Source: Membranipora membranacea (Eukaryota > Bryozoa > Gymnolaemata > Cheilostomatida > Membraniporidae). From it: a stretch of 60,000 bases of DNA. The number at the start of each line of letters is the position of its first letter. Within the stretch, counting starts at the first letter, position 1. Under the pieces are notes generated by a model. The model worked only from the letters and a program-made list of their open reading frames with translations, had not been told where the DNA came from and searched no databases. Position numbers and translations under genes: made by a program. Positions 49,740 through 60,000 of the stretch are shown piece after piece. Location: NCBI GenBank assembly GCA_914767715.1, contig OU612071.1, forward strand, positions 19,094,948-19,154,947. Reading direction: 5' to 3'.

Positions 49740-51273
49740 CTAAGAGAATAAGTCAACCAATTCTGGTTCCATCAAGTTCTCCATTTTGGCGCCAACTGCA
49801 TCCTGAATCTTTGTTGTTATGGATTGGGCTGACTTTGGCGCCATGTGTAGGACTCTCATAGATAATGGATTATCAACTAATAATGAATTAATTAAATTCA
49901 CAGTTTTCCTCAGTAAATGATAATTATTGGAGTGCTGATACTCCTGAAGCATAAGTGGTGCTACTTTAGTTCTGAGACAATCGGACCTCTCCTGGGTGAG
50001 GCCAGCAGGTTCCATTATATCTGGCATGCCTGATGGCATCGACTTTAGTACGCGGTGAGTATCGCTGAGGTTGGTGGTGCATGTCCAATCACCAAAGAAC
50101 TTGATTGATGACACTTTAGTGATTCCAGGGATGAGTTTGAAATGTCCGGCCAAAAAAGTATCCCAGTTGTACCACTGTCATGCTGGAGAAGTGATCAGTC
50201 CAAAGCAGCCATCAACGAGGGATCTTGTATGGTCTACCTCCATGAATACATACTCAAGATTGTCATGGCAGCCTTGTAACATTCTCCAGCAGACTTCTTT
50301 TTGTTCTGCCCACTGCAGTTGTCAGCGTGTAAATCTAGATTTCGATGAGGCTCTGTCCATGCATCCAAGTAGTAATGAAGCAGAGATTTGACACAGTTAG
50401 GTCCATGACTGTTCTTACCATCAGGACCTATGGTCTGATGCTCATCAAAGAGATTTTCTGATGAGGCTTTGATGTATCGCATACCCCCAAAAAGCTGAAC
50501 TCGCCTTCCGACCCGAAAGAACATGGGCCCAACTTGCGGTGGTGTTGTTGGAATACTGAGGTGCTCGGCAGAATCAAAGGTGAGATGTTTGATCCTACCA
50601 TCTTTTGCGTCTCTTATACACTTATCATAATAGTCACGGCATTCTTGAGCCTTAGTCGTATGCGATTGGAATACATCAAGGGCTCCCTTTTAATGTTCCT
50701 CTATACGAGCTTTCATTAAGGCATCTCTCATGACCTCGCATTTCACACAACAGTCCTCTCTCCTAGACATTATCTTTATGTCAGGGCATGTTCTCTTCCA
50801 GACATCCATAAATGTAGTCAGCCTAACTGGCTGCTGTTTGTCAATGGGTGACAACTCGGTATGAACCTTGTGTATACTACCTTGCGATGTACCGCAGGGA
50901 AGGTAGATGGGTGGAATTTCTGGTCGAGCTCTAGGTGCTGCAGGTTGAGGTAGACCGTACTTTTCTGGGTAGGAATTAGGGAAACTCACCACACCCATAA
51001 TAGTATCGTGACTGAAGGCTATGTATCAGAGCAATGAAGCCCTAACTGCTGTTAATATAAACACCCTGACACAACTCCACATTTAGTAGCTATCGGCTCC
51101 CGTGAACCATTAACAGCTGGATGTACTACTTGCTTGTATCTCTGCAGAGAATGTGAGGAGATGGTTATGTGTATAGAGAGTGAAGAGTAATGACTATGTA
51201 ATACTTCACTTGAGTTGTCTTCTCCTTCAATATGAGCATATAACTCCTTATCATAACAAGCTTGGTATCGCAC
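49740..51273 (-). pseudogene. DUF7869-like transposon-associated protein, broken
   Basis: Minus-strand frames in order encode HPAVNGSREPIATKCG, then DVWKRTCPDIKIMSRREDCC, then LHADNCSGQNKK, and a C-terminal region. The HADNCxGQNK motif and the upstream Cys-rich CPxI...CCVKC are marks of a large invertebrate family often annotated as DUF7869 and thought to come from transposable elements. A stop at about 50690 interrupts an otherwise continuous frame (50998 to 50234). Frame changes separate the first and last parts. No terminal repeats were identified. It could also be a host gene copied by retroposition. Confidence 0.6.
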
Positions 51274-51416
51274 AGCATATTATCACCCCACTGTGTTGTT
51301 AACCAACTGTCTGATGGCTACATACATGTATACAGCGCATGTTATGAAATTTCATTGGAGTGATAAGCATATTATGTGCTATCTTGGCTATAGGTGTTTT
51401 GACAGCTGGACATATA

Positions 51417-51452
51417 TGTATATAATATAATATAATATAATAATTAATGTAA
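51417..51452. repeat. AT-rich pentanucleotide microsatellite
   Basis: A run of (tataa)n with small changes. Confidence 0.8.
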
Positions 51453-52540
51453 TAACTCACAGTATTTTGATTGTCTCATTCGTCTGTGAAGTACGATTCA
51501 ACTGGAATGAGGAATGCCTATTGAGTTGTCATTATAATTCCTCTTCAAAACAAATACTGTGTAATACTCAGTTCATTAAAAGTATTTTGGCTTCAAGTTG
51601 CTGTAGAGTTGTCTTCTCATTTTCATACAATGTCGTACTTAATATGAATTAGAAGTTATCCCACTTTGCCTAATTTATCATATCCCGTCCTTGTATCCAG
51701 GTAAACATACAAACTTAAATGAGAGAATTCTTTACAGAGGAAGAATCTAGGATCAACATTGAATGTCTCCAAATATCAGAAATTATACCAGCATACAAGT
51801 TCTCCCTGTATACAGGTTTTATTTCAAACTCCAAGCACCAAGCAGATTGTGTCAATCTGGTTAAATAACTCGCTGTAAACCCTTATACTTGCAAGATAGC
51901 AAGAGAATAGGTAGCGATAGATATTTGATTTACTATTTCCAATCCAATCCAAATTCAATACTACTGGTTCTAATTTTTGCTGGATGGGGTCAAAGTTTTT
52001 GAGTGGGGGGATTAAATGAGGACGCATAATTCACCTACTGGTACTTGTGTCAACCGACCTTGCCCAGTGATATGAATTAAATTTAAGCCAGGGATACCCA
52101 TCAAACAATTATGAAAATACTTCAATCCTAAGAAATACACAAGAAGGCCTGACACTATCACATTTTAAATAAGGATTGATTGAGGAAACAATTTCAATTA
52201 AAAATTATTGAAGATTATTAGGGTTGTTTCAAACATAAATTACTGTCTCTCAAGTAAAATTTTTAAGAATAGATTGGGCAGGGCTTCTGATTTGTGCGAA
52301 AATAAATGTCACGTTAAAATCCCAAATCCTTCCCTCAAAGAAGCCTTAATAGTAGTAGTATTGTTATTATGAAGGCATATGATATCAGATATAAAATACT
52401 TCTGGTTTCTAGTTACTATTTGATTATGTAATATCAGGGCTCTCAACCTGGGAGGATTCGAAACCTGAGTTTTGATATTAGCATGTCCCATAGTGGTACT
52501 TTAAAGGTGTAAAACGCCGTGAGCATAAACAGCTGAGGGT
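51453..52540. other. Spacer with no recognised gene
   Basis: AT-rich sequence with only short frames lacking recognisable motifs. Confidence 0.4.
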
Positions 52541-52846
52541 ATGTCTGAGATGGTACCTAAATATTGTCGGGTGAAATACCTGGGATTTGAAGATTATGTG
52601 CAAAGAATAGCTGGCAAAGCAAGTCAAAGAATGTATGTTGTTAAAAAAATGTTGCATCTAAGTACAAAGCCATTAGCTTCCATGATGTTCAAAAGTTTTG
52701 TAGTTTCCCTCTTGATGTATTGTCTGCCTGTTTTGCACACGAGCATATGTACCATAGACAAGAAATTACTAAGAAAAGTTTTTAATGTTGCCAAGAATTT
52801 GAGGCTTGACGTAGGCGACCTCGATATTATTGTGCTGTTCTGCTGA
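52541..52846 (+). pseudogene. LINE reverse transcriptase C-terminal relic
   Basis: The frame encodes VKYLGFEDYVQRIAGKASQR, then MYVVKKMLHLS and FKSFVVSLLMYCLPV. This matches the conserved region after the RT palm in LINE proteins, where the cognate pattern is YLG, a run of Lys/Ala/Arg, then an S..YCLPVW-like segment. It is isolated, with no upstream RT core. Confidence 0.65.
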
Positions 52847-54546
52847 TGAGCATCACATCATACAAAATTTCCTAGAGCAATGCCCTCAAATGCAAGCTCC
52901 ATACATTAGTAGCAAGTTCCTTCAATGACAAAGTATATGCATCCTTTTCTCGCAACATTTCATGTTTGTGATAGCTAGTAAATCAATAAAAACCTAGAGC
53001 ATTGCTTGTAAACATAAAATCGTAAATAATTTTAGATTTGATCCAGATGAACCAATTCATATGGACTAACCAAGGCCATCGCCACAGGTGAAAATGAATC
53101 CCCATGATGTAAAAATATGTTTGTAAAAATATTGTTTTAAAGGCTGACGAATCGAGCCGCCAGGGTAGCAAGGCATATAATTGATGTAATGTGGTGCTAT
53201 TGAAATATTGCCTGGATTTATCCGGTTCACCTGCAAAATGAATTTTTCAACATTCCTAAAATTCAAATTTCTATTCAGCCATAATAATCTATTTGCAAAT
53301 CACTGGGAGAGCAATAAGAGCATAGCTTATCACAAATGAAATCAAATACCCACACCAAATACCACACATTATTCACATGCAAAAGTTTGATGTCATCTCA
53401 GTCTGAACCGAGATGCTTTGACAGAAAGGCAAGTTGGGTGTAATGTGTTGATATTCAAATTAAAGATTAGGTTCATTCAATCATGTCAAGTTCATTACAA
53501 GCTAAATTTTAAAAGCGTTCTCAAATACAAATTGGAATATCACATAAATGACTTGAATAGGCAGCGCAGTGAGAGCATAGCTTATCACAACTAGAATCTA
53601 ATACCTGATCATTCATAATAATTCATTTGGTAATCACAGTATTAGGCTACCACTAGCAGATTATAATTGTACTTGTTGCATTTGGGACATAGGATTATTG
53701 TGCCTCATACATCAATTGCATTGAAAGCTTGTTATAGAAGAGGCTTTGTTTAGACAAAGAGAGTATATCAAAGGCTAAGGTCTCTGGTGTATTGCGCAAT
53801 CGTAAGCACACATCAGTCATACTTTCAAAAAACAGATATACATGTTACATTTTGCTTGCATGCAACTTACAATGATGCAAAAATCGGCATATCTGGACAG
53901 CCCTATTCTGAGTAACCAAAAGAAATTTGGAAGTAATCGGACTATTGAAAGTAGGTGTGCGATACATTACTTTGATAGTAACAGCTGTTCTTTGTAGATT
54001 TCTTTGAGAAATAATATATTTTTAAATATCATTGTGGCTCATTGGGTTTATATTGGTATAATACATAATTATATGTGGGTTTAGTTCACCCATGTCAAAT
54101 ACACTTCCCTAGAGTGAAGTTCAAAGTTTGGTCAGGAGGAGATAATCACCAAAATCAGCCAATACTTTTAATGAACTGAGTAGCTTCTAGATTGATCATA
54201 AATCATTTGAAGGCAAGTCCGCCTACTTCATATTATTATCATTAAGATCCAATAGCGCAAAGATAACCTTTTATAATGGTTGAATGCAAATTCTAGCTAT
54301 ATCACTATGCAAGCCATGACACACCTTTTTTGGCAATATGCCAATGATATTGGAGTGAACATGATAAAGACACAACCCCATTATATAGAGCCTCGGTGAA
54401 TTATACCGTTTTAATAGCTTGCTGAATGATGATTTGTAAAAAGGCATGCCCCTTGTATCATCCACAATTTTGATTTACCACACCGGATCCAGCTGATGAC
54501 ACAAAACTGACATTTGGACTTGCACAGTTCACAACAGCTAAAGATA
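52847..54546. other. Upstream region of the NTase-ZZ gene
   Basis: No coding segment recognised. Two related stretches sharing 'gagagcatagcttatcacaa'-like sequence (about 53306 and 53572) suggest an old local duplication. The promoter of the plus-strand gene should lie near the right end. Confidence 0.4.
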
Positions 54547-57500
54547 ATGTCATCTGGACCCGTTGGCAGTCCAGCATGGATGGAAGAGTTCCAGGAGAAG
54601 TATCTAAAGCATGGGATCAATGACACGGATGCACAGAAGGACTACCTGCTGGGACTTGCAAAGCACTACGAGAACCAGTTTGATCAATCAAAAGACTGGG
54701 TTGATGCGTTCAAGGTTTGTGAGACAAATGAGTTATAATGAGTCAAAGCGTTCTTTCTAGAACACGTGATTAGAAACAAGAATGCGCTTTTCTATCGCCG
54801 AAATACACCGCTTTAGTGAACGTTAGCTCCTCTTAGATTTAATTTTAAGCTTTTTTTGTGCCAATGCTTTATTTGTCAATGGCTGTTAGTGGGTGCAAGA
54901 AGGATGAAATTTGATGGGGCAGGAAATTATGCACTAGTGACAATATGTTGTCCAACATTTAGACCGGTGGATGCAAAAAGCGTAATCAATTCAGTTTGTA
55001 TTGGTCCTTTTCATCCACTCGGCCTACACAATTGGCATCTCAATCACACCTTGACTTTATCCACCCTTGGCCGGCTATAAGGTTATATTCAGCATCCAAT
55101 GCTAGCATGCCCCCAAAACTGCTTTGTGGCCATAACATGACAGCATAACATCAGGTTGAATCCCATTTTCTAGAGGTGTTTTAATTAATTTTTAGGCGTT
55201 CTCGTTGTACAATGCAAATATAGAAGAAAAATCCGTAGTGAGGGATGACCAAGTCTGTAGGGACATGTGGAGAGTCATCTCAAAGTACCTTTTTGGTGGA
55301 AAAGAGCCAAAGGGAAAACAGAACAAGAAAATTGAGTTTTTCACGATAGTCAAGAGTCGCAGAAGGGACCTCACTGAGAAACGTGACATTTTGAAAAACA
55401 GCCTAGTTAATCTGAGTCGCGAAGTAGGCAAACGCGTACACGATCATCCGGAGAAACTGATTGAAATAGTCATTAAGTCCAATGACATGATGGTTAGCTT
55501 TGCAGGGACGATCATTGACGAGGCTATCAAGTTCTTGGGCTCTGACAGACCTCCGTGTGATTTCTCAGCAGTCGGAATTGGATCCTTAGGAAGGGGGGAG
55601 GCTACCCCATACTCAGATTTGGAATATCTATTCCTCATAGAGAAATCTAAACATCGACCATACTTTGAAAAGCTAGCTGTGCTCACCTACTGCATCATAG
55701 GGGCGCTGAATGAAACCAAGCTCAACTCCATCGCCATTCATGAATTAAATGGTGAGAAGGGAAGGGGTATTGAAGTGGGCTGGTTCATCGATGGTCGACA
55801 GTATGGCTATCAGATTGATGGAATAACCTCCACCTCTGACAATGTGCCAACCCGAGCAAAGTCTATGTGGATGTTGGAAGACTCAGGTGGCTTCATTGCA
55901 ACTCCCAATGATTTGGTGAGAGAATACAAAGCTGTCCTCGATAATCCGACGAAAGAGGCCCTTAAAGGAGATATAACATCAATGCTGATGTTCACGAAGC
56001 TCCTCTACGCAATAACTAACGGGAAAAGTCAGTATGAACAAAGCCAAGATAATTTGACAGAGAATCTTCTGGCAAGCTTTGCTAAGCAAAGGGATGAAAT
56101 AAATTGCCACAAGAATGATAAAAGGGTGAAAATCAATCTTGAGATGTTAGAAAATGATCTGAACAAGTTTGTTTTCCACCCCGAGTATGACCTATACTCC
56201 TCTGGATTCAATATGAATGTGAAGACTGAGCTATATAGATTCCCATCGATCCTTTTGCTTGATCTCACAACTGTAATCGATGAGGTAGGCTTGGATTCCT
56301 GGAAAACACTAGATTTGATCAGAGGAAAGTTTTCCGAAGGGTTTGCAGATCATCTCTCAAGGCTTTTGGCTTTTGCTTGTTTCTCGCGTCTCAGATGTTA
56401 TTTAGCAATGAATGCTCATTCCGATAGCTTCAAGATTGGGGGTCAGCAAGCCTTTCCTAGTGGAGTGGGGGACACAGATCACAGCATTGGCTACAGAGTA
56501 AGCAATACATGGGAGATGTCCAGGGATGAGTTCTTTCTCCTTTGCAGGGATCTAATAACAATGCAGCGACACATGAGGCCCACCAAAGAAAAGCCCATAA
56601 AAAGTCCCGATTATGTTACAGCTCTCATGTCAGCAAACATCGAAGAAACCCCACTGGCAAAAACTATGGCCCACTACTACTGCTGCGAATGGACCGAGGT
56701 TATCCAATCGCTAGATGGTTACTACCGTAACTCAATGGATTACCAATGCAGAATCGCCCTGGCTTTCTCCTATCTTCAGCTAAAAGAAAGCAGTAAAGCA
56801 TCTAAAGTACTTGAAGGACTGAGAGATGATTTATCCAAAGACAAGGCTGTGAGTGATGCGATGCGCATAAATGTCCTAAGACTCCTCGCTGGATCCACCA
56901 CTGAGGCACTGAGTGATGAGGTATCAGCCGCAAATATCCCTAAAACGGTTTCAACTGACCCATATGAGGGGGCACTCAATGCAATCGAAGCTTTACCGAC
57001 TAACCGAAGGGAGAAATTGAGAAGAATCGAAGCCTTTGTTCTATTTGAGCATGGTTTGTTCCTGTCAAAGGGCAAAGGGGAAAAGTCTACAGGTCTTGAT
57101 TTTCTATATGATTCATTGAAGATCTTGATTCTTGATGCTGCCACTCAGCCTAAGTGCAGCGGCTTGAGAGTTCTTAAGGACTTCAAATCTCGAACTATTC
57201 TGGAAAGGCTCGACTGGATTGGCAATGATACAAGGGAGCTAGCCCATTGTCTGTATTCCATCGCTACGCTCCTGCAAGACAAAGAAGTTGCCAGAAAGTA
57301 CCGCAAAAAGGCCTCACAACTTGGTTTAGATTTCTATATTCAGCATGGAACTGACACCTACACCCAGATTATGATTTTGACCGACCTTGGGAAAGCCCTC
57401 AACAACAAACAGTACTTGAAGGGTGCGCTCGCCTTGTTAGAAAGGTCAGTTGGAAAAGACTCGAGCCCAGAACTTAAAACAGAGGTCATGGTCAGTATTG

Positions 57501-59568
57501 TAGAGTGCATCGGGCAGGCTGGTGATAAAATTGAGCATTCTGTTGAGCTTGAAAACCAGCTAGAACTTCAACTTGACCGTGTGATCACAGATTCCAATGC
57601 AGAGGCTGATGAAGAAGAGGATGATCAGAAAATACACATGAAACTTCTGAACAATGAGCGAACAGATAGCTGGTATTCAAGAGCCATCAAAGCACTGAAA
57701 GACATCCCAACTGACCTGACAGAGGAAGAGAAAAAGCAGATACAACTATTGAGAGACCAGTTTGCCATTCTTGGCAAGGATACATCCCCCTTTGATGAAG
57801 CAGTCGAACAGTCTAAACCAAAGACATCCGAAAATGGAACACAGACTGAACCCCCTCCAAAAGAAGGCACAAAAAGCATCGAATCACAAACCTATGTTTC
57901 CCAGCAACAGTCCTTTGACAACGCAGAAGTGCAGACAGACCTTTTGGTTGTTACTCAAGATGGAGAGGCCCAAACTTATCAGTCCATCAGCCTAATAGGA
58001 CATAGCGCAACACAAACAAACGCCATAGAAGGCCTCGCATCACTCAGAGGTAAATTTAGACAAAATTGTTTCAGTTTCATTCTAGAATTAAATGCTCAAA
58101 GTTTTTTTCTGTCGCATGACAGATAATCATGCCTTGTTTGGGTGGACCATTTATACGAGAGTAAGTTGGAAAGCCAATTAAAGTTCTCTTCTTGCCACAT
58201 GTTCTCAAGGCACCAACACACAATACTCAAACTTTTCTGCAGGTTCCTGCATATTATTTGTTGCACAATGATTCCCGACATGAGATCTGTTAACTTGCAG
58301 ATGCAGCTGACACAACTGGACAGCACTTAGGAGTAGAGTGTGATTTCTGTCATATTGAAAACTTTTCAGGACTTCGATTTGTTTGCGGGTAAGGACGTGT
58401 GTGACATAGGAAGTGATTCTTTTACCCATTGCTTTGTATCTTGAACTCTCAATTTCTAACAGGCCAAACTGCCGGTATGTGCTTTTTGTGCTTCTTTGTA
58501 AAGCTTTTGATCGCTGGCTGGTCATGTTGGTGCCTTCAGGGTGATGTGACAATATCTCCGCCGATTTGCCCTCAGTTGGTAGGCAGGTCAGAGCATACAT
58601 GGGGTCTAAAAATATCCCAATACTCAGCAGACTGCAGTGGGATTCGAACTCGAGACCTTCAAGGCTTGTTCTCTGAAGACCAATGCTTTAACCAACAAAT
58701 TTTTTGAATATTTTGTTTCAGAAATTGTGAATACTTCAATCTTTGCTCTGGTTGTGAGGCTCGTCCCCGAGAAGAAATTGGGCATGACGTAACGCATTTA
58801 TTCATCAAATTGAAGACACCTGTGGTGAGACCATTCGGTCAACATCAACCACCGAGAGAGGCTGTGCTAAGTCGGGTATGTATCATGTTAATAGCGTCTG
58901 CAGAAATCGTTGTTTGAGATTGTAATCGCATGACTCTTTGTTGTTCGAGATTTTGTTACGACTTTGGCTTCGCTTTTCAAAATGCTATCTATATATTTTT
59001 TGTTGTCCACCTTATCCAGGCTCTAATGTGGCAGGTTTCTTATCCTACTTTTGATATTCCGTCAATTGTCTCTTTTAGTATACGGATGCCATTAAGACTG
59101 CTATAGATCGGAGCGCTACCCAGCATTCCTATAAAAAAACTGAGATCAAGTGTGACATATGCAAATCTGTGGTGAGCGGTGTGAGGTATCGCTGTGGGTA
59201 AGAAAATTTTATTCTATTCTTCTAGAGAACTGTCGCATGGTTTCCAAACTATTGACAATGTAATCATTTTACCTGTATTGTCAAATCATTGCGTAATTTA
59301 TCACTGTACAACTAGAATTAATCAATGTAGAACTCAGCCTCACACATGGTAATTAATGAAATCTCAAGCATTGATTGATTTTCCTGCCATTGATTTGATC
59401 AAGGATTTAGAGACACCTTCTGTTTCTATTTTAGGCTATGCCATAACTATGACATATGTGAGCGCTGTGAAGCTGTCGGTGACAAGCATCACAATGTGAA
59501 CCATGTATTCATCAAGATACCCCACCCTCTGAAACCAAACGTACTGAGGAAGGCCGTTCTCATTCCTG
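54547..59568 (+). CDS. GlnD/DUF294-like nucleotidyltransferase, TPR-like, QT-array and ZZ zinc-finger protein (3' incomplete)
   Basis: Six exons with matching phases: 54547-54714, 55196-58049, 58301-58388, 58722-58875, 59079-59197 and 59435-59568, about 1172 codons so far. The last donor (phase 1) points beyond the window. By residue: N-terminal charged/helical part 1-170, nucleotidyltransferase fold with GSLGRGE (185-191) and SDLE (196-199), a further helical region, TPR-like repeats about 530-900, an acidic linker, five QT motifs (939-997), ZZ finger 1 (about 1015-1068) and ZZ finger 2 (about 1105-1160). The NTase motif suggests nucleotide transfer to a protein or small molecule. The substrate is unknown and the activity unproven. 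I do not recognise a named orthologue. The ATG was chosen because it opens exon 1 and leads in phase to exon 2. Confidence 0.85.
55574..55800 (+). CDS. Nucleotidyltransferase core of the NTase-ZZ protein
   Basis: The sequence GIGSLGRGEATPYSDLEYLF matches the GS...R.E...SDxD/E signature of Pol-beta-type nucleotidyltransferases of the GlnD/DUF294 kind. In these, Gly-Ser binds the nucleotide phosphate and two acidic residues (here D197 and E199) hold magnesium. GlnD usually has D-x-D; the second acid here is Glu, which also occurs in active members. A third acid cannot be placed by eye. Confidence 0.75.
57830..58020 (+). CDS. Five evenly spaced QT motifs (LC8-binding-like array)
   Basis: QT codon pairs lie at 57842, 57887, 57932, 57971 and 58013, that is 15, 15, 13 and 14 residues apart. 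Their contexts are GTQTE, ESQTYV, EVQTDL, EAQTYQ and ATQTNA. The LC8/DYNLL ligand core is (T/x)QT in disordered chains, and multivalent LC8 partners space such motifs at about 10-16 residues. Low-complexity acidic and polar residues around them support disorder. Confidence 0.7.
58301..58875 (+). CDS. ZZ zinc finger 1 (two exons)
   Basis: Exons 58301-58388 and 58722-58875 join in phase 2 inside the finger. Ligands seen: VECDFC, RFVCG, NCEYFNLCSGC, then GHDVTH and the typical LFIKLKTPV tail. ZZ fingers bind protein partners, often N-terminal tails of histones or arginine-type degrons (p62, NBR1 relatives). A SINE lies in the intron. Confidence 0.85.
58555..58702 (-). mobile_element. tRNA-derived SINE, copy D
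   Basis: On the minus strand: GTTGGTTAAAGCATTGG, a B-box GAGTTCGAATCCC, 'cactgcagtctgctgagtat', 'gctctgacctgcctaccaac' and 'ctgagggcaaat'. It is inserted in the intron that splits ZZ finger 1. Confidence 0.75.
59079..59568 (+). CDS. ZZ zinc finger 2 (two exons)
   Basis: Exons 59079-59197 and 59435-59568 also join in phase 2 at the same place in the fold as finger 1. Ligands: IKCDIC, RYRCG, CHNYDICERC, KHHNVNH, then VFIKIPHPL. The equal intron position shows that the two fingers arose by tandem duplication. Confidence 0.85.
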
Positions 59569-60000
59569 GTAGGTGCTCCGAAAATCATCCCTGCATATAA
59601 CAGATTCCCAGCGGATTGGGTAATAAGTCTTTAGCCAGTTTATTTGCTAAAGACAACAAAGTACAAAAAAAAAATTCACCAGTTTCTCAATTGCCACAGG
59701 TGAAAGGCATCATATGTAAGAGCTTAGATCAGACACATTTCCTTGGATCTGAGCTTTGTATTGTCCGAGATTCAGGGCAGAACTTTGCCTACCCAGTTAT
59801 ACTGGTAACAATAATCTAATTCCTTGAAAGGCATCAGGGTAACCATATTTATAGCATGGGTCCTACAACGTGAGTTCAGAATACATTGTTCCTGATAGGC
59901 CTGTTAGCCCAACACTTTAAAACATTTATTTATTTGACTGAAGATATGGCGTTTGTCTGTAAGCTTATAGTTCACTGATAATAAGTCAGATCGTGTTTGA
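59569..60000 (+). other. Intron at the window edge
   Basis: After the GTAGGT donor at 59569 no further exon of phase 1 was recognised. The gene continues to the right of the window. Confidence 0.5.

Noticed and set aside
59616-59819. Plus-strand frame of 67 residues after ZZ finger 2
   Set aside because: It starts inside the intron, lacks an acceptor in phase 1 and shows no domain.

Overview
This is a window from an animal nuclear genome, most likely a marine invertebrate. The species cannot be fixed from the sequence. The evidence is GT-AG introns everywhere, phase-1 modular exons for typically metazoan extracellular domains (FN3, CCP/sushi, CUB, calcium-binding EGF), ZZ zinc fingers, and a rich set of eukaryotic transposable elements. 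Almost no gene is one long reading frame. I rebuilt the three host genes by hand from splice sites, intron phase and reading frame. Exon borders are predictions without transcript support, but all phases agree.

Region 3.4-18.3 kb (minus strand): a complete 16-exon gene for a 932-residue single-pass membrane protein. It has a signal peptide, an unrecognised N-terminal region, five FN3-like domains (four split by an intron), one CCP/sushi domain, a transmembrane helix and a short tail. The tail holds a tandem 21-bp repeat that writes YGNV three times, a match to the Grb2-type SH2 ligand pYxN. Its introns hold two minisatellites, one of which copies the neighbouring splice donor, and a ~410-bp foldback element.

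Region 18.6-25 kb: transposon-rich. Inverted ~28-bp repeats at 18.6 and 23.5 kb enclose a broken, intron-containing PIF/Harbinger transposase (+) and a MADF-like exon (-), suggesting one decayed Harbinger element. LINE fragments, a tRNA-derived SINE and short tandem repeats are also present.

Region 25.9-33.1 kb (+): a decayed CR1/L2/Jockey-like LINE interrupted near its 3' end by a young Ty3/gypsy-type LTR element (243-bp LTRs differing at two sites, GAACT target duplication).

Region 34.3-41.6 kb (minus strand): at least 12 exons of a secreted or membrane protein with signal peptide, Cys-rich segment, cbEGF and three CUB domains joined by short linker exons. Its 3' end was not found.

Region 43.3-51.3 kb: a SINE copy, a C-rich tandem repeat, a second gypsy-type element in minus orientation (199-bp LTRs, one mismatch) with a broken pol, and a broken DUF7869-like transposon-associated gene.

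Region 54.5-60 kb (+): the 5' part of a gene joining a GlnD/DUF294-like nucleotidyltransferase domain, a helical TPR-like region, five evenly spaced QT motifs resembling an LC8 dynein-light-chain docking array, and two ZZ zinc fingers. It runs off the right edge. With the YGNV-tailed receptor, it is the best candidate for undescribed biology here.
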